Source of the DNA: Stenotrophomonas raiganjensis (SeqCode)
GTDB lineage: Bacteria; Pseudomonadota; Gammaproteobacteria; Xanthomonadales; Xanthomonadaceae
Direction of reading: 5' to 3'
Assembly: GCF_030658505.1 (NCBI RefSeq)
Contig: NZ_JAUTXR010000124.1
Span: forward strand, 1-64,000
Length of the DNA stretch: 64,000 bases
A program made the translations under genes and the position numbers. Of the stretch, positions 1-8,148 are shown piece after piece (position 1 is the stretch's first letter; each line of letters starts with the position of its first letter). The notes under the pieces are model-generated. The model ran no database searches, was not told where the DNA came from, and worked only from the letters and a program-made list of their open reading frames with translations.

Positions 1-2
1 CC

Positions 3-1175
3 CACACCGCGCTGAGCGAGCATGAAGTGACCCCCGAAGTGGACCGCTACATTACCTGGCCGGGCCAGGCGCTGAGCTACAAGCTGGGGGAGATCGCGAT
101 CGTGCGCCTGCGCGCGCAGGCGGAGAAGGACCTGGGTGACAAGTTCGACATCCAGGGCTTCCACGACACCCTGCGGAAGCAGGGCTCGGTGCCGCTGCCG
201 GTGCTGGAACAGCAGATCCAGGCCGCCATCGCCGACCGCACGTCGGCCGGCCCCGCGGCGTCGCGGGGCCGGGCCCGGCGCTCCCACACTGCGGGGTGGT
301 CGCGCGGGGCCAGGCCCGGCGAGCGTGATGCGATCGGGTCAGAGCCCCGCCCGAAGGGCGGGGATCCGACCCTGTCACGGGGTCGGATCCCTTTCCCCCG
401 GAAAGGGCTCCGACCCCCTCTCACCTCACCCCACCGCCCGCGGCTTGGCCACGCGCGCGGCAAACGTCGGCAGCACCAGCAGGGTCAGCACGGTGGCGGT
501 GATCAAGCCACCGATCACCACCGTCGCCAGCGGCTTCTGCACTTCCGCGCCGGAACCGCTCGCGATCGCCATCGGAATGAAGCCGACGATCGCCACCAGC
601 GCCGTGGTCAGCACCGCGCGGATGCGGCTGGAGGCACCATTGATCGCCGCCTGCAGCGGCAGGTCACCGGCATCCAGGCGTTCGCGGATCGCCTGCATCA
701 GCACCAGGCCATTCAAGGTCGCCACGCCGGAGACGGCGATGAAGCCGACCGCCGCCGACACCGAGAACGGCATGCCCCGCAGCAGCAGCGCGAGGATGCC
801 GCCGACCAGCGCCAACGGCACGCAGCTGAACACCAGAATGGCTTCCTTGCCGCTGCGCAGGGCCATGAACAGCAGGCTGCCGATCAGCAGGAACACCACC
901 GGTACCACCGTCGCCAGCCGCTTCTCCGCGCGCTGCAGGTTCTCGAACTGGCCACCCCAGGTCAGGTACGCACCCGGCGGCAGTGCCACGTCGGCCACCG
1001 CGGCCTGCGCTTCGCCGACGAAGCCGCCGAGGTCGCGGCCACGCACGTTGGCCTGCACCACCACGCGGCGGCTGCCATTGTTGCGGCTGATCTGGTTCGG
1101 CCCTTCGCTGACCGTAATGCGCGCCATCGACGACAGCGGAATCACCAGCCCCGATGGCGTGGCGATCGGCAGTGA
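3..1175 (+). CDS. C-terminal end of a DUF885-family protein; reading frame lacks its expected stop
   Basis: The window opens inside this gene. The first 80 or so codons read as the conserved C-terminus of DUF885 proteins (secreted M1/M3-like putative metallopeptidases): a YITWPGQALSYKLGE stretch, then a helix with LRAQAEKDLGDKFD and a final VPLPVLEQQIQAAIADR. Recognisable coding ends near base 242. From there the frame stays open through a hairpin repeat and about 750 bases of antisense czcA until a stop at 1173-1175, giving an Arg/His-rich tail that looks like shadow sequence. Frame 2 has a TGA at 326-328, so a small indel near the C-terminus could have removed the normal end. The identity is fairly sure; the end coordinate is the literal open frame and is doubtful. 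Confidence 0.5.
   Translation, partial: HTALSEHEVTPEVDRYITWPGQALSYKLGEIAIVRLRAQAEKDLGDKFDIQGFHDTLRKQGSVPLPVLEQQIQAAIADRTSAGPAASRGRARRSHTAGWSRGARPGERDAIGSEPRPKGGDPTLSRGRIPFPRKGLRPPLTSPHRPRLGHARGKRRQHQQGQHGGGDQATDHHRRQRLLHFRAGTARDRHRNEADDRHQRRGQHRADAAGGTIDRRLQRQVTGIQAFADRLHQHQAIQGRHAGDGDEADRRRHRERHAPQQQREDAADQRQRHAAEHQNGFLAAAQGHEQQAADQQEHHRYHRRQPLLRALQVLELATPGQVRTRRQCHVGHRGLRFADEAAEVAATHVGLHHHAAAAIVAADLVRPFADRNARHRRQRNHQPRWRGDRQ
379..417. repeat. Hairpin repeat between convergent genes, copy 1
   Basis: Outer arms GGGGTCGGA (379-387) and TCCGACCCC (409-417) enclose a second stem CCTTTCC/GGAAAGG. A near copy lies at 59148-59187. Both copies sit between convergent genes, so each may act as a bidirectional terminator, although no T-run follows. 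A separate GC-rich hairpin (CCCCGCCC/GGGCGGGG type) lies just before it, near 344-362. Confidence 0.7.
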
Positions 1176-3635
1176 AGCGAGCTGGTCCGGATCGTTGCGC
1201 GAGGCATCGTCCAGGCGCACCACCACGTTGAAGCGGCGATCGCCTTCGAAGATCTTGCCGGCCGCGGTACCGCCGATACCCGTGGACAGTGCATCGCTCA
1301 CGTCCGCCGCGGTCAGCCCGTACTGCGCCGCCGCCACGTGGTCGATGGCCACGTTCAGCGTGGGCAGGCCGGAGATCTGTTCCACCCGCACGTCGGCGGC
1401 ACCGTCCACCGCACGCAGCTTCAGCGCCACCTGGTCGGCCACCTTCTGCAGCTGGCCGAAGTCATCGCCGAAGATCATCACCGCCAGGTCGGTACGCACG
1501 CCGGAAATCAGCTCGTTGAAGCGCAGTTCGATCGGCTGGCTGAACTCGAAGCTGTTGCCCAGCTGCTGCCCGGCCAGCTTTTCGAAGCGCGCCACCAGTG
1601 CGTCCTTGGCCAGCTTCGGATCGGGCCAGTCCTTGCGCGGCTTCAGCACGATCACGCTGTCGGAGATGTTGGTCGGCATCGGGTCGATGGCCGCCTCGGC
1701 GGTACCGGTACGCGAGAACACGGTCTCCACTTCCGGCTGCGTGGCGATCGCTTTCTCCAGCGCCAGCTGCATCGCCAGCGACTGCTCCAGCGAGGTCGAC
1801 GGCACGCGCAGGGCCTGCATCGCCACGTTGCCTTCGTCCAGCGTCGGCATGAACTCGCGGCCCAGCAGCGAGAACGCGCCGATGCCCACCACCACCATCA
1901 TCACCGCAGCTGCCAGCACCGTGCGCGGATGCGCCACGGCCTTGCGCACCATCGGCTCGATGCGCGCACGCAGCACGCGGATCAGCTTCGTCTCGTGCTC
2001 GCCATCTTCGGCATGCGCATCGCCGTCCTTCACCTTCGGCTCGCGCACCAGCAGCGCGGCCATCGCCGGCACGAAGGTGAAGGAGAAGATGAAGGCACCG
2101 ACCAGGGCCAGCATGAAGGTCGCCGCCATCGGGTGGAACGTCTTGCCCTCCACCCCTTCCAGGGTGAGGATCGGCGCGAACACCAGCAGGATGATCAACT
2201 GTCCGAACGCAGCTGGACGCGCCATCTTCATCGCCGAATCGGCAGCCACGCGCAGCCGCTCCATCGCGGTCAATGCACGGCCCAGCTCGGCGCGGCGCTG
2301 GCCCAGCATCAGCAGCGTCGACTCGACTACGATCACCGCACCGTCCACCAGGATGCCGAAGTCCAGCGCACCCAGGCTCATCAGGTTGCCGCTGATCCCG
2401 AAGCGGTTCATGCCGATCACTGCGAACAGGAACGACAGCGGAATCACCAGCGCGGTGATGGTGGCCGCACGCAGGTTGCCCAGCAGCAGGAACAGCACCA
2501 CCACCACCAGCAGTGCGCCCTCGGTGAGGTTCCTGGCCACGGTCTTGATGGTGGAGTTGACCAGCACGCTGCGGTCCAGCACCGGCGCCGCCACGATGTC
2601 GGCCGGCAGCGATTTGTTCACCTGTTCCAGGCGCGCCGCAGCGGCCTGCGCCACGGTGCGGCTGTTGCCACCGGCGATCATCAGCGCGGTACCCAGCACG
2701 GCTTCATGGCCATTGCGGCTGGCCGCACCCAGGCGCGGCGCGCGGCTCAGGTCAACATCGGCCACATCGGCCACGCGCACCACCACGCCATTGCGGGTCG
2801 CGACCGGCGCCTGTGCCAGGTCGTCGGTGGTCAGCGCCAGGCCGTCGGCACGCACCACCAGGCCTTCGCCGGCACGCTGCACGAAACCGGCGCCGGCCTG
2901 CACGTTGGAACGCTGCAGCGCGGTGACCAGGTCGGCCAGGCCGAGGCCATGCGCGGCCAGCCGCGCGCTGTCCGGATGCACGCCATATTCCTTGACGTAG
3001 CCGCCGACCGTATCGACACCGGCCAGCCCGGGGCTGGAACGCATCTGCGGCGCGATGATCCAGTCCTGCACGGTACGCAGGTAGGTCGCACGTTCTTCGG
3101 GTGTACGCAGCAGGTTGCCTTCCGGCGTGCGGTAGACCTCGCCGGCCTGCCAGCCCGCTTCATCGGGCTTGGCCAGTTTGGCCGGATCGAACGCGGTGAA
3201 GTCCACCGTCCACATCAGCACTTCGCCGAGGCCGGTGGTGACCGGCGACAGCATCGGCGATGCGCCATCGGGCAGGTCATCGGCCGCTTCGCGCATGCGT
3301 TCGGCCACCTGCTGGCGCGCGAAGTAGATGTCGGTCGCATCGGTGAAGATCGCGGTGACCTGCGAGAAGCCATTGCGCGACAGTGAACGCGTGGTGGTCA
3401 GGCCGGGGATGCCGGCCAGCGCGGTTTCCAGCGGGTAGGTCACCTGCCGCTCGATCTGCTCCGGGGTCAGCGCCGGTGCCACCGTGTTGATCTGCACCTG
3501 GCGGTTGGTGATGTCCGGCACCGCGTCGATCGGCAGCTTGCCCAGCTGGAACAGGCCCACCGCAGCGATCAGCGCCGCCATGAACACCACCAGCCAGCGG
3601 TGGCGCACCGCTGTTTCAATGATCAGCTTGAACAT
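426..3635 (-). CDS. czcA: Heavy-metal efflux RND pump, CzcA/CusA type
   Basis: Inner-membrane RND transporter of the heavy-metal efflux (HME) class, 1069 residues, the usual size. It takes divalent or monovalent metal ions from periplasm or cytoplasm and uses the proton gradient. TM1 follows the start (MFKLIIETAVRHRWLVV). The HME signature DFGILVDGAV lies in TM4 with Asp425 and Asp431, the proton-relay acids of CzcA-type zinc/cobalt/cadmium pumps, which favours Czc over copper/silver Cus. The start at 3635 is chosen over an upstream in-frame start because GAGGAGG lies just before it and the upstream part would overlap czcB. It is the last gene of a czcI-C-B-A operon, 10 bases after czcB. The metal spectrum cannot be read from sequence alone. 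Confidence 0.93.
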   Translation of the reverse strand: MFKLIIETAVRHRWLVVFMAALIAAVGLFQLGKLPIDAVPDITNRQVQINTVAPALTPEQIERQVTYPLETALAGIPGLTTTRSLSRNGFSQVTAIFTDATDIYFARQQVAERMREAADDLPDGASPMLSPVTTGLGEVLMWTVDFTAFDPAKLAKPDEAGWQAGEVYRTPEGNLLRTPEERATYLRTVQDWIIAPQMRSSPGLAGVDTVGGYVKEYGVHPDSARLAAHGLGLADLVTALQRSNVQAGAGFVQRAGEGLVVRADGLALTTDDLAQAPVATRNGVVVRVADVADVDLSRAPRLGAASRNGHEAVLGTALMIAGGNSRTVAQAAAARLEQVNKSLPADIVAAPVLDRSVLVNSTIKTVARNLTEGALLVVVVLFLLLGNLRAATITALVIPLSFLFAVIGMNRFGISGNLMSLGALDFGILVDGAVIVVESTLLMLGQRRAELGRALTAMERLRVAADSAMKMARPAAFGQLIILLVFAPILTLEGVEGKTFHPMAATFMLALVGAFIFSFTFVPAMAALLVREPKVKDGDAHAEDGEHETKLIRVLRARIEPMVRKAVAHPRTVLAAAVMMVVVGIGAFSLLGREFMPTLDEGNVAMQALRVPSTSLEQSLAMQLALEKAIATQPEVETVFSRTGTAEAAIDPMPTNISDSVIVLKPRKDWPDPKLAKDALVARFEKLAGQQLGNSFEFSQPIELRFNELISGVRTDLAVMIFGDDFGQLQKVADQVALKLRAVDGAADVRVEQISGLPTLNVAIDHVAAAQYGLTAADVSDALSTGIGGTAAGKIFEGDRRFNVVVRLDDASRNDPDQLASLPIATPSGLVIPLSSMARITVSEGPNQISRNNGSRRVVVQANVRGRDLGGFVGEAQAAVADVALPPGAYLTWGGQFENLQRAEKRLATVVPVVFLLIGSLLFMALRSGKEAILVFSCVPLALVGGILALLLRGMPFSVSAAVGFIAVSGVATLNGLVLMQAIRERLDAGDLPLQAAINGASSRIRAVLTTALVAIVGFIPMAIASGSGAEVQKPLATVVIGGLITATVLTLLVLPTFAARVAKPRAVG

Positions 3636-3645
3636 GGTCGCCTCC

Positions 3646-4851
3646 TCAGTGGCCGTGCTCGGCTTCGCCCTTGGCCAGTTCGGCCTTGAGCAGGAAGGCG
3701 TTGGCACCGACGATGCGCTCATTGCCGGTCAGCCCACCGAGGATCTCGATGCGGTCGCCGGCGCGACGCCCAGCCAGGACCGGCTGCGCCTTGAAGCCAC
3801 CTTCGACGGCGACGAACACCGCGCTGCTGCCATCGACGTTCTGCACTGCATCGGCCGGGACGCTGAGCGAGCCGTCCTGGCCTTCGGTGACCACTACGGC
3901 CGATACCGGCGAACCGGCCGGCGGCAGCGACGCATCCACCGGCGTAGCACGGATCACCGCGACGCCGCCCTGCTGGCGCACATCGGCAGCCGAACCGGTG
4001 ACGGTGGCGGTGAAGCCGCCACCCGGCACGCTGACTTCCAGCTTCATGCCGGGCGTGACCTGCGCGGCCAGCGCGGGCGGTGCGGTGAACACCAGCTCGT
4101 TCATCGTCGGGTCGGCGACGTCGGCCACCGCGCTGCCGGCGGCGACCACGCCGCCCGGCGTGACCTGCACGTTGCCGACGATGCCGGCCACCGGGCTGGT
4201 GATGCGCACGCGACCGCTGGCATCGGGCGCACCGTTCGCGGCGGCCTGGGCCTGCGCGGCAGCAGCCTGGGCCTGTGCCGCCAGCGAACGTGCACGCGAG
4301 GCTTCCATCTCCTGGCGGGCGACCACGCCCTGGTCGACCAGGGCCTTGTCGCGGCCATAGGCCAGCCGCGCGGCTTCGGCTTCGGCCGCTGCGGCCAGCG
4401 CATTGGCGCGGAACACCGCCGCTTCGCCGCTGACCACGATCGCCAGCGCCTGGTTCTGCTTCACCGCGGTGCCCGGCGCGACCAGCACGCGCTCGACGCG
4501 GCCGGTCACGGTCGACGCCACCGAGGCGCGTGCACCGACCGACGGTTCGACCCGGCCGGACAGGCGCGTGGAGCCACCGCCACCGCGACCGATCGCGACC
4601 ACTTCGATACCGGAGGCCTTGATCTGCTCCGGGGTCAGCTGCACCACGCCTTCGTCGGCGTCAGCAGGTGCCTTCGCGGTTTCTGCCTTGGCTTCCTTGC
4701 TGCCGGCGGCATGGCCGTGGCCATCGTCGGTGCCGGCCTTGGCCGCAGCGGGGGTTTCATTGGCAGGCGTCTGCGCGTTGCCGGCGCAGCCAGCCAGCAG
4801 GACGGTCAGCAGCACGCCGCCGATCAGCGGGAAAGTACGGGAGAGAGTCAT
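3646..4851 (-). CDS. czcB: Efflux RND periplasmic adaptor (membrane fusion) lipoprotein, CzcB type
   Basis: 401-residue adaptor linking the CzcA pump to the CzcC outer-membrane channel. A lipoprotein signal ends in LLAGC with Cys22 as the likely lipidated residue. Next comes a His-rich acidic linker (DDGHGHAAG), a common metal-binding feature of Czc/Cus adaptors, then a biotinyl-lipoyl fold around the GRVERVLVAPGTAVKQNQ segment, an Ala-rich coiled-coil hairpin (about 165-225) and a beta-barrel region. The protein ends in GEAEHGH. Its ATG overlaps the czcC stop in an ATGA arrangement, so the two are translationally coupled. Confidence 0.92.
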   Translation of the reverse strand: MTLSRTFPLIGGVLLTVLLAGCAGNAQTPANETPAAAKAGTDDGHGHAAGSKEAKAETAKAPADADEGVVQLTPEQIKASGIEVVAIGRGGGGSTRLSGRVEPSVGARASVASTVTGRVERVLVAPGTAVKQNQALAIVVSGEAAVFRANALAAAAEAEAARLAYGRDKALVDQGVVARQEMEASRARSLAAQAQAAAAQAQAAANGAPDASGRVRITSPVAGIVGNVQVTPGGVVAAGSAVADVADPTMNELVFTAPPALAAQVTPGMKLEVSVPGGGFTATVTGSAADVRQQGGVAVIRATPVDASLPPAGSPVSAVVVTEGQDGSLSVPADAVQNVDGSSAVFVAVEGGFKAQPVLAGRRAGDRIEILGGLTGNERIVGANAFLLKAELAKGEAEHGH

Positions 4852-6101
4852 GGAGCCTCCACAAAGGGTGCGCGCCCTTCCAGGCGGGCAAGATCGATTT
4901 CCGCGGCGACGCGCGACAGGCGCGCATCCACGGCGGTGCCGCGGGCGGCGATGAGGGCGCTGCGCGTGCTGCGCAGTTCCAGCTGCGAGATGCGTCCGGC
5001 GTCGAAGCCAATGCGGGCCAGGCGATACGCCTCTTCGGCGGCGACCACGCTTTCATCGGCGGCGCGGGTACGGCTACTGGCGGCCTTCAACCCGGCCACC
5101 GCAGAGAGGCGCTCGGCCTCGCTGTCGCGGCGCTGCTGGTCCAGGCGCGCTTCGGCCGCGCGCTGGTCGGCATTGGCGGCGCGGATGCCACCGCGGTTGC
5201 GGTCGAACAGCGGGATGCTGAGGCTGACCCCGAGGTTGTAGGCACGCTCGCCGCCCTCGCGGAAGCGGGTCTGCGCGGCGGTGACACTGAGGTCGGGCAG
5301 GGCACGCTTGCGCTCCACCTCGACCAGCTTGCCCGCCGCATCGGCTTCGGCTTCGGCGATGCGCACCGCCAGTGCCACGTCGGTGGCGCCACGCGGTAGC
5401 GGCGGCGCACGGTCGAGCAGGCTGTCGTTGATCGACTGCACCGGTGCATCCAGCAGTGCAGCACCGGCCAGGCGGGCCAGCGCGGCATCGCGGAACGCCT
5501 GCGCTTCATCCAGCGCGGCGCTGGCGTTGGCCACCTCGCTCTGCGCCTGCACCGCACGCAGCTGCGGTTCGCGGCCCTGCTTGACCAACGCGTTGACGGC
5601 GTTGGCGTCAGCGCGGGTGAGGGTCAGTGCTTCTTCGGCCAGGGTGTAGCGGCGCAGTGCACTTTCCGCCTGTGCGTAGACCACCGCCAGCTGGCTGGCC
5701 ACGTCGCTGCGGCTTTGGGCACCACGCAGGTTGGCCGCCTGGGCTTCGGCCCGGGCCGCACGGACGCGCGCGCCACGCTGGCCCCAGACCTCCAGCGGCT
5801 GGGACAAGGTGAGCACGGTATCGGCCTTGCCCATGCCGCCATAGGAGCCGGTGCCCCAGGCGTTTTCAGCGGAGTAGGAGAGGGAAGGGTTGGGCAATGC
5901 ACGGGCCTGGTCGGCGCGCGCGTCGGCGGCCTCGGCCAGCGCCGCACCCACACGGGTGCCGGGCAGCTGGTCCAGGCGTTCAAGCAGGGCGTCGTAGGAA
6001 GGGGCGGCTTGCGCCATCACCGATGCCGCCGGGGCCAGGCCCAGCAGCACGGCGACGACCAGCCCGGCCGCGCGCGGCGACCGAGGTGTCAGGATCGACA
6101 T
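4848..6101 (-). CDS. czcC: Outer-membrane efflux channel, CzcC type (TolC family)
   Basis: 417-residue TolC-family outer-membrane factor with a signal peptide (basic start, hydrophobic run, cleavage near VMAQA about residue 31). Two OEP-type coiled-coil repeats are visible: Ala/Arg-rich helices such as AEAQAANLRGAQSRSD and DQQRRDSEAERLSA, separated by strand segments (LSLSQPLEVWGQ, LGVSLSIPLFDR). It forms the exit duct for the czcBA pump. It is 56 bases downstream of czcI and overlaps czcB by four bases. The ribosome site before the ATG is weak. Confidence 0.9.
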   Translation of the reverse strand: MSILTPRSPRAAGLVVAVLLGLAPAASVMAQAAPSYDALLERLDQLPGTRVGAALAEAADARADQARALPNPSLSYSAENAWGTGSYGGMGKADTVLTLSQPLEVWGQRGARVRAARAEAQAANLRGAQSRSDVASQLAVVYAQAESALRRYTLAEEALTLTRADANAVNALVKQGREPQLRAVQAQSEVANASAALDEAQAFRDAALARLAGAALLDAPVQSINDSLLDRAPPLPRGATDVALAVRIAEAEADAAGKLVEVERKRALPDLSVTAAQTRFREGGERAYNLGVSLSIPLFDRNRGGIRAANADQRAAEARLDQQRRDSEAERLSAVAGLKAASSRTRAADESVVAAEEAYRLARIGFDAGRISQLELRSTRSALIAARGTAVDARLSRVAAEIDLARLEGRAPFVEAP

Positions 6102-6157
6102 AGGGGGATTCCGGTTGTGAGTGAAACGGGAGCCCGCAATCGCGGGACGCGCTCAAC

Positions 6158-6496
6158 TCACGCCCGGGGTGGACGCGTCAATTCATCCTGGGCGACCGCA
6201 TAGGTCGCCGCGTCGCCCGCACTCATCCAGCGCGCCGGCAGTGGCGCACCGAAGGCGGCGAGGGTGCTGGCCGGCAGGCTCAGGTTGGAGTGGTGGCAGT
6301 GGTTGTGGCTGCAGGCACCGGCGTGCTTGCTGTCGCTGTTACCGTCGGCGTCGTTGTCGCTGCTGTCCACATGCACCGTGCTGGTCTGGTGCGGTTCGAC
6401 CGCACAGGCCAGCACGTCGGCCACCGGCACGACCACGAATGCCGCCATCAGCAGCATCAGCAGGTACGAGCGGAGGTGGCGGGAGATCCGGCGCAT
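6158..6496 (-). CDS. czcI: Small periplasmic His/Cys-rich protein leading the czc operon, CzcI-like
   Basis: 112 residues. A signal peptide (hydrophobic YLLMLLMAAFVVVPVADVLA) ends near residue 30, followed by an Asp-rich spacer and a metal-binding cluster HAGACSHNHCHHS at 58-70. In Cupriavidus the periplasmic CzcI precedes czcCBA and influences metal-dependent expression; size, position and metal ligands fit that role. Identification rests on context and composition more than on close sequence identity. The start has no purine-rich ribosome site (the upstream bases are CCTCCCCTCC), so translation may depend on other features. Confidence 0.7.
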   Translation of the reverse strand: MRRISRHLRSYLLMLLMAAFVVVPVADVLACAVEPHQTSTVHVDSSDNDADGNSDSKHAGACSHNHCHHSNLSLPASTLAAFGAPLPARWMSAGDAATYAVAQDELTRPPRA

Positions 6497-6600
6497 GGAG
6501 GGGAGGCTAGCAAGCGGTTTTCGCCGGATACAATATCAATGGGCGTTTCGGGAATCCGTCGGAATCTCCCGTTCAGGTGGCCGGCGTGGGGGCATCCTGC

Positions 6601-6652
6601 CCTGGTGGGTGTCGACCTCCTGTCCTGGTGGGTGCCGACCTTGGTCGGCACG
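6601..6652. repeat. SMAG-like hairpin repeats (GTGGGTGCCGACC type)
   Basis: GTGCCGACC and GGTCGGCAC form a tight stem at 6632-6651. A degenerate half copy (GGTGGGTGTCGACC) precedes it. The same hairpin occurs at 10676-10695. It lies between czcI and the convergently placed Rid gene. The gap 6497-6700 holds nothing else I can name. Confidence 0.6.
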
Positions 6653-6700
6653 CCTTTCGATCCCCATCACATTGTCGGCCAGCGGCCGGCACTACCCGGG

Positions 6701-7090
6701 TCACGGCAGCTTCGCGATCACCTTGATCTCGAACTGGAACCCATACAGCCAGGTCACGCCGATGCCGGTCAGGGTCGGGTGCGGCGCCTCGCCCCAGTAC
6801 GCGGGCACGATCGCCCAGGCCTTCTCGAAGTTCTTCTCCGGATCGACCAGGAACACGGTCACGTCGATCACGTCATCGAACGTGCAGCCCGCAGCAGCCA
6901 ACACCGCATTGAGATTCTCAAAGGCGCGGCGCACCTGCGTCTCGAAGTCCGGCTCGGGCGAACCGTCCTCGCGGCTGCCGACCTGGCCGGAAACGAACAG
7001 GAAACCGTTGGACCGGATCGCCGGCGAGTAGCGGTTGCGCTCGTACAGGGCCTGGCGCCCGGCGGGGAAAACGACATCACGCTGTGACAT
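6701..7090 (-). CDS. RidA/YjgF/UK114-family protein lacking the usual Arg
   Basis: 129-residue Rid-superfamily protein. Family marks include the SNGFLFVSGQVG segment, AFENLNAVLAAAGCTFDDVIDVTVFLVD and a C-terminal FEIKVIAKLP strand. Canonical RidA hydrolyses reactive enamine/imine products of PLP enzymes and binds the substrate carboxylate through an Arg in a PARxxx motif. Here the matching segment reads PHPTLTG, with Thr in place of Arg, so it may belong to another Rid subgroup with different chemistry. The start at 7090 (MSQRDV) is preferred over a longer in-frame start because it matches the family length. It is divergent from a LysR regulator across a 108-base gap. Confidence 0.85.
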   Translation of the reverse strand: MSQRDVVFPAGRQALYERNRYSPAIRSNGFLFVSGQVGSREDGSPEPDFETQVRRAFENLNAVLAAAGCTFDDVIDVTVFLVDPEKNFEKAWAIVPAYWGEAPHPTLTGIGVTWLYGFQFEIKVIAKLP

Positions 7091-7166
7091 GGGGAAGATC
7101 CCGTGGGAGAGAACGCCATCCTCCGCGCCAGTGCTGTCTGGATAAACCGCGATGATCAGCCTAGAT

Positions 7167-7189
7167 TGATTGCCAATTCCAAACAATCA
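7167..7189. promoter_or_regulatory. LysR-type operator (LTTR box)
   Basis: Perfect 6-bp inverted repeat TGATTG-N11-CAATCA, which contains the T-N11-A core of LysR boxes. It ends 9 bases before the lysR ATG and lies 77 bases upstream of the divergent Rid gene. This fits autoregulation of lysR and control of the Rid gene. Confidence 0.7.
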
Positions 7190-7198
7190 TGGCCCGCC

Positions 7199-8092
7199 AT
7201 GGACCGTTTCGAGGCGATGCGGGCGTTTGCCCGGGTCGTGGAAACCGGCAGCTTCACCCGCGCCGCGCGCACGCTGCAGATCAGCCGCACCACGGTCACC
7301 CAGCTGGTGCAGCAGCTGGAGGCACACCTGCGGCTGCGCCTGCTCAACCGCACCACGCGCCGGGTCAGCGTCACCGCCGATGGTGCGGCCTACTACCCGC
7401 GCATCGCCCGCCTGCTGGCTGAGCTGGAAGAGGTGGAGGGCGGGCTGGGCGACGCAGCCAGCCAGCCGCGCGGCCGCCTGCGGGTGGATGTGCCCGGACC
7501 CTACGCGCGGCTGCGGCTGGTGCCGGCGCTGCCGGACTTCCAGGCGCGCTACCCGGAGATCCAGCTGGATATCGGCGTCAGCGACCGCGAGGTTGATGTC
7601 ATCGCCGACAACGTCGACTGCGTGATCCGCGGCGGTACCCCGGCCGATCCGGCGCTGGTGGCGCGGCCGCTGGCGGCGTTGCCGATCGGTTTCCATGCCA
7701 GCCCGGGCTATGTGCAGCGTTTCGGTGTGCCGACCGATCCGCGCGCGCTGGAAGGGCCCGACCATCACATGGTCGGCTTCCTCAGCCCACGCAGTGGCCG
7801 CGCCAGGGTGTTCAGTGCACAGCGCGGCGATGAGCGCATCGAAGTGCAGGGTCGCCATACGGTCGGCTTCGATGACGGAAACGCCTATCTGGCCGCTGCG
7901 TTGGCCGGACTCGGCGTGGTGGCGCTGCCCAGCTACATGACCGAACCGCACGTGGCGCGTGGCGAGCTGCTGCCGGTACTGGAGGACTGGCAGCTGCCGC
8001 CGATGCCGATGCATGTGATGTTCCCGCCGAACCGGCACATGAGCCAGCGGTTGCGGGTGTTCATTGATTGGGTGGTGGAAGCGCTGGGGTGA
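7199..8092 (+). CDS. LysR-family transcriptional regulator
   Basis: 297 residues. N-terminal winged helix-turn-helix: MDRFEAMRAFARVVETGSF, then RAARTLQISRTTVTQLVQQLE as the recognition region and a wing ending LLNRTTRRVSVT. The effector-binding domain follows (about 90-297), of the CrgA/DntR-like subgroup often linked to small metabolic genes. The start at 7199 is preferred because the LysR family begins this way (MDRFEAMRAF) and the longer frame would run through the operator. The divergent Rid gene is its likely target. The inducer is unknown. Confidence 0.9.
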   Translation: MDRFEAMRAFARVVETGSFTRAARTLQISRTTVTQLVQQLEAHLRLRLLNRTTRRVSVTADGAAYYPRIARLLAELEEVEGGLGDAASQPRGRLRVDVPGPYARLRLVPALPDFQARYPEIQLDIGVSDREVDVIADNVDCVIRGGTPADPALVARPLAALPIGFHASPGYVQRFGVPTDPRALEGPDHHMVGFLSPRSGRARVFSAQRGDERIEVQGRHTVGFDDGNAYLAAALAGLGVVALPSYMTEPHVARGELLPVLEDWQLPPMPMHVMFPPNRHMSQRLRVFIDWVVEALG

Positions 8093-8148
8093 GTGCATCG
8101 GTCGCGTGCGAAAATCACCACCGCACGTAACAGGAAACATCGCCACGC

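Noticed and set aside
1985..2000. CGAGACGAAG-like word on the minus strand
   Set aside because: Lacks the leading TGAG context, lies inside czcA and has no T6SS gene downstream.
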